From the NCBI RefSeq assembly GCF_014076495.1, contig NZ_CP043575.1, positions 868,001-932,000 of the forward strand: DNA of 64,000 bases. Direction: 5' to 3'. The notes beneath the pieces were generated by a model. That model worked only from the letters and a program-made list of their open reading frames with translations, was not told the origin of the DNA and made no database searches. The stretch comes from Comamonas koreensis (lineage in GTDB: Bacteria; Pseudomonadota; Gammaproteobacteria; Burkholderiales; Burkholderiaceae_C). Positions within the stretch are counted from its first letter, which is position 1. Every line of letters begins with the position of its first letter. The translations under genes and the position numbers were made by a program. Of the stretch, positions 63,035 to 64,000 are shown one piece after another.

Positions 63035-64000
63035 ATGGGGTGCCCCGGCCCAGTTGCTGGCTGTTGACGGTCTGGCCGTAGAGCGAGAACTCGCTGTCGT
63101 GGAAGCGCTTTCGCGTATCTGCAATATTGCCGGTAAAGCGCGGGTCCTGCGGGCGCTCGTGGCTGTTGATGTAGGTCGCCACATCCCAGGCGTCCTGGTC
63201 GCTGAGCGTATTGCCTTTGCCCAGCGGCATATTGGCTTTGATAAAGCCGGTGGCCTTGTCCACCTCATGCATGCCGGCGCCCCAGTTGTACGAATGCTTG
63301 CCCCAGAGGGGAGGGAAGACCTGCACATCGCCGCTGCGCTGGCCCTGGCCGTCATCGCCATGGCACAGCGCGCACTGGGCGTTGAACACCTTCTGGCCGC
63401 GCGCATAGTCGGGCACCTGGGCGGGTTTGGCCACCTTGGGGTAGCCGGCGCCGGGCAGCTTCTCCCCCACTGGCGCGCCCTTGGACATCCAGTAGGCATA
63501 GGCCTCCAGTGCTACCAACACCTCATCGCCATGGGGCGGGGCCTTGCCGTTCATGCTGTACATGAAGCAGCCGCGCAGGCGTTCGGAGAAGGTGTCCACG
63601 CTCTTGGTCTTGCTGCGGTAGGCCGGGTATTGCGTGTAGGCGCCCCACAGCGGCGCGGAGTGGGCGGCGCGCCCTGCATCCAGGTGGCAGTTGACGCAGT
63701 TGAGCGTATTGCCGACAAAGGCCTTGGCCTGTGTGCTGGTGTGCAGAAATATCTGCTCGCCCCGGCGGACCACATCGCCCATCGGGCCTTCGGGAATCGC
63801 ATCGGCGGCGGGCGGGGCAAAGGCGGTAGTGCTGGCAGCAGCTGGCGCTTTGGCTGCGCTGGCGGTGGCAGCTGCTGGGGCTGGTTGGGCTGCATCCGAT
63901 GCGGCGGTAGCGGGTGCGGGGCTGGGGGTGGCGGGTGCTGCTGTTTTTTGCGCGGTCTGGGCGGGCGCTGCGGCGGGCCGCTCATGGGCCAGCTCGCCCA
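63033..64000 (-). CDS. TsdA-like dihaem cytochrome c (thiosulfate dehydrogenase family), 5' end beyond window
   Basis: At least 322 codons, open to the window edge. Two haem-binding CxxCH sites: CVNCHLDAGR and CALCHGDDGQGQ. The first domain has LWGAYTQYPAYR and RGCFMYSMNGKAPP, in which a Cys 39 residues after the first haem His matches the unusual His/Cys haem ligation of TsdA. Family members oxidise thiosulfate to tetrathionate in the periplasm. Upstream of the first domain the frame stays open for 70 codons of Ala/Pro/Thr-rich linker (63783-64000), so the internal ATG 63782 is not the true start; a signal peptide or another domain lies outside the window. Confidence 0.82.
   Translation of the reverse strand, partial: GELAHERPAAAPAQTAQKTAAPATPSPAPATAASDAAQPAPAAATASAAKAPAAASTTAFAPPAADAIPEGPMGDVVRRGEQIFLHTSTQAKAFVGNTLNCVNCHLDAGRAAHSAPLWGAYTQYPAYRSKTKSVDTFSERLRGCFMYSMNGKAPPHGDEVLVALEAYAYWMSKGAPVGEKLPGAGYPKVAKPAQVPDYARGQKVFNAQCALCHGDDGQGQRSGDVQVFPPLWGKHSYNWGAGMHEVDKATGFIKANMPLGKGNTLSDQDAWDVATYINSHERPQDPRFTGNIADTRKRFHDSEFSLYGQTVNSQQLGRGTP

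Noticed and set aside
63033..63782. Complete cytochrome gene starting at ATG 63782
   Set aside because: The frame continues open to the window edge with a plausible Ala/Pro linker, and 63782 has no signal peptide after it, which a periplasmic cytochrome needs.

Overview
The base composition is high-GC with strong third-position G/C bias. The gene content (a beta-proteobacterial RecA with a CTG-N10-CAG LexA box, tandem DUF4148 proteins, topoisomerase III fused to a SWIB domain, TctDE-like two-component pair) points to a betaproteobacterium of the order Burkholderiales, most likely family Comamonadaceae (Comamonas/Delftia/Acidovorax-like). Genus cannot be fixed from sequence reading alone. The window looks chromosomal: no insertion sequence, phage gene, tRNA, rRNA or CRISPR array was found, and codon use is uniform.

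Layout. 1-2 kb: tail of a DAO-type FAD oxidoreductase, a RidA protein, a GST and a DUF1439 lipoprotein. 2.3-11.8 kb: a peptide-uptake operon with two tandem paralogous family-5 binding proteins, DppB/C/D/F-like parts, an alpha/beta hydrolase and an M20 peptidase. 11.8-20.4 kb: RDD and DUF4261 proteins; a ParD-like/methionine aminopeptidase operon divergent from a His-rich PadR regulator, both with clear palindromic operators; a class A beta-lactamase lipoprotein; a membrane protein; a tyrosine phosphatase; an acyl-CoA dehydrogenase overlapping an aminoglycoside-phosphotransferase-fold kinase. 20.5-31.8 kb: an MFS exporter; an amidohydrolase/YcaC-hydrolase/pirin operon with a divergent LysR regulator; EamA and Bcr/CflA transporters; acetoacetate-CoA ligase. 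32.5-39.4 kb: acyltransferase, DUF924, ferritin-like protein, DUF4148 pair, DTW-domain tRNA modification enzyme, methyltransferase and small membrane proteins.

39.4-45 kb is the most unusual part. Topoisomerase III carries a histone-H1-like Lys/Ala repeat and a C-terminal SWIB domain. It is transcribed divergently from a SET-domain lysine methyltransferase that has its own Lys-rich tail. The 162-bp intergenic region contains 32 bp of unbroken alternating pyrimidine-purine (Z-DNA-prone) sequence plus a 12-bp inverted repeat. birA and a SPOR protein follow the SET gene. I propose this as a candidate chromatin-like topology/modification module; the functional link is inference.

45-51 kb: TctDE-like kinase/regulator, an SdiA-regulated-type protein, MarR regulator, recA (LexA box) and recX. 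51-54 kb: VF530 and VOC proteins, and two tandem YddG-like exporters separated by a newly recognised 49-residue membrane protein gene. 54-63 kb: an IclR-controlled locus with a D-hydroxyacid dehydrogenase on one side and, on the other, a polyamine/opine-type ABC transporter interleaved with a three-subunit HcnABC-like amine dehydrogenase, plausibly importing and oxidising one amino compound. The window ends inside a TsdA-like dihaem cytochrome gene.
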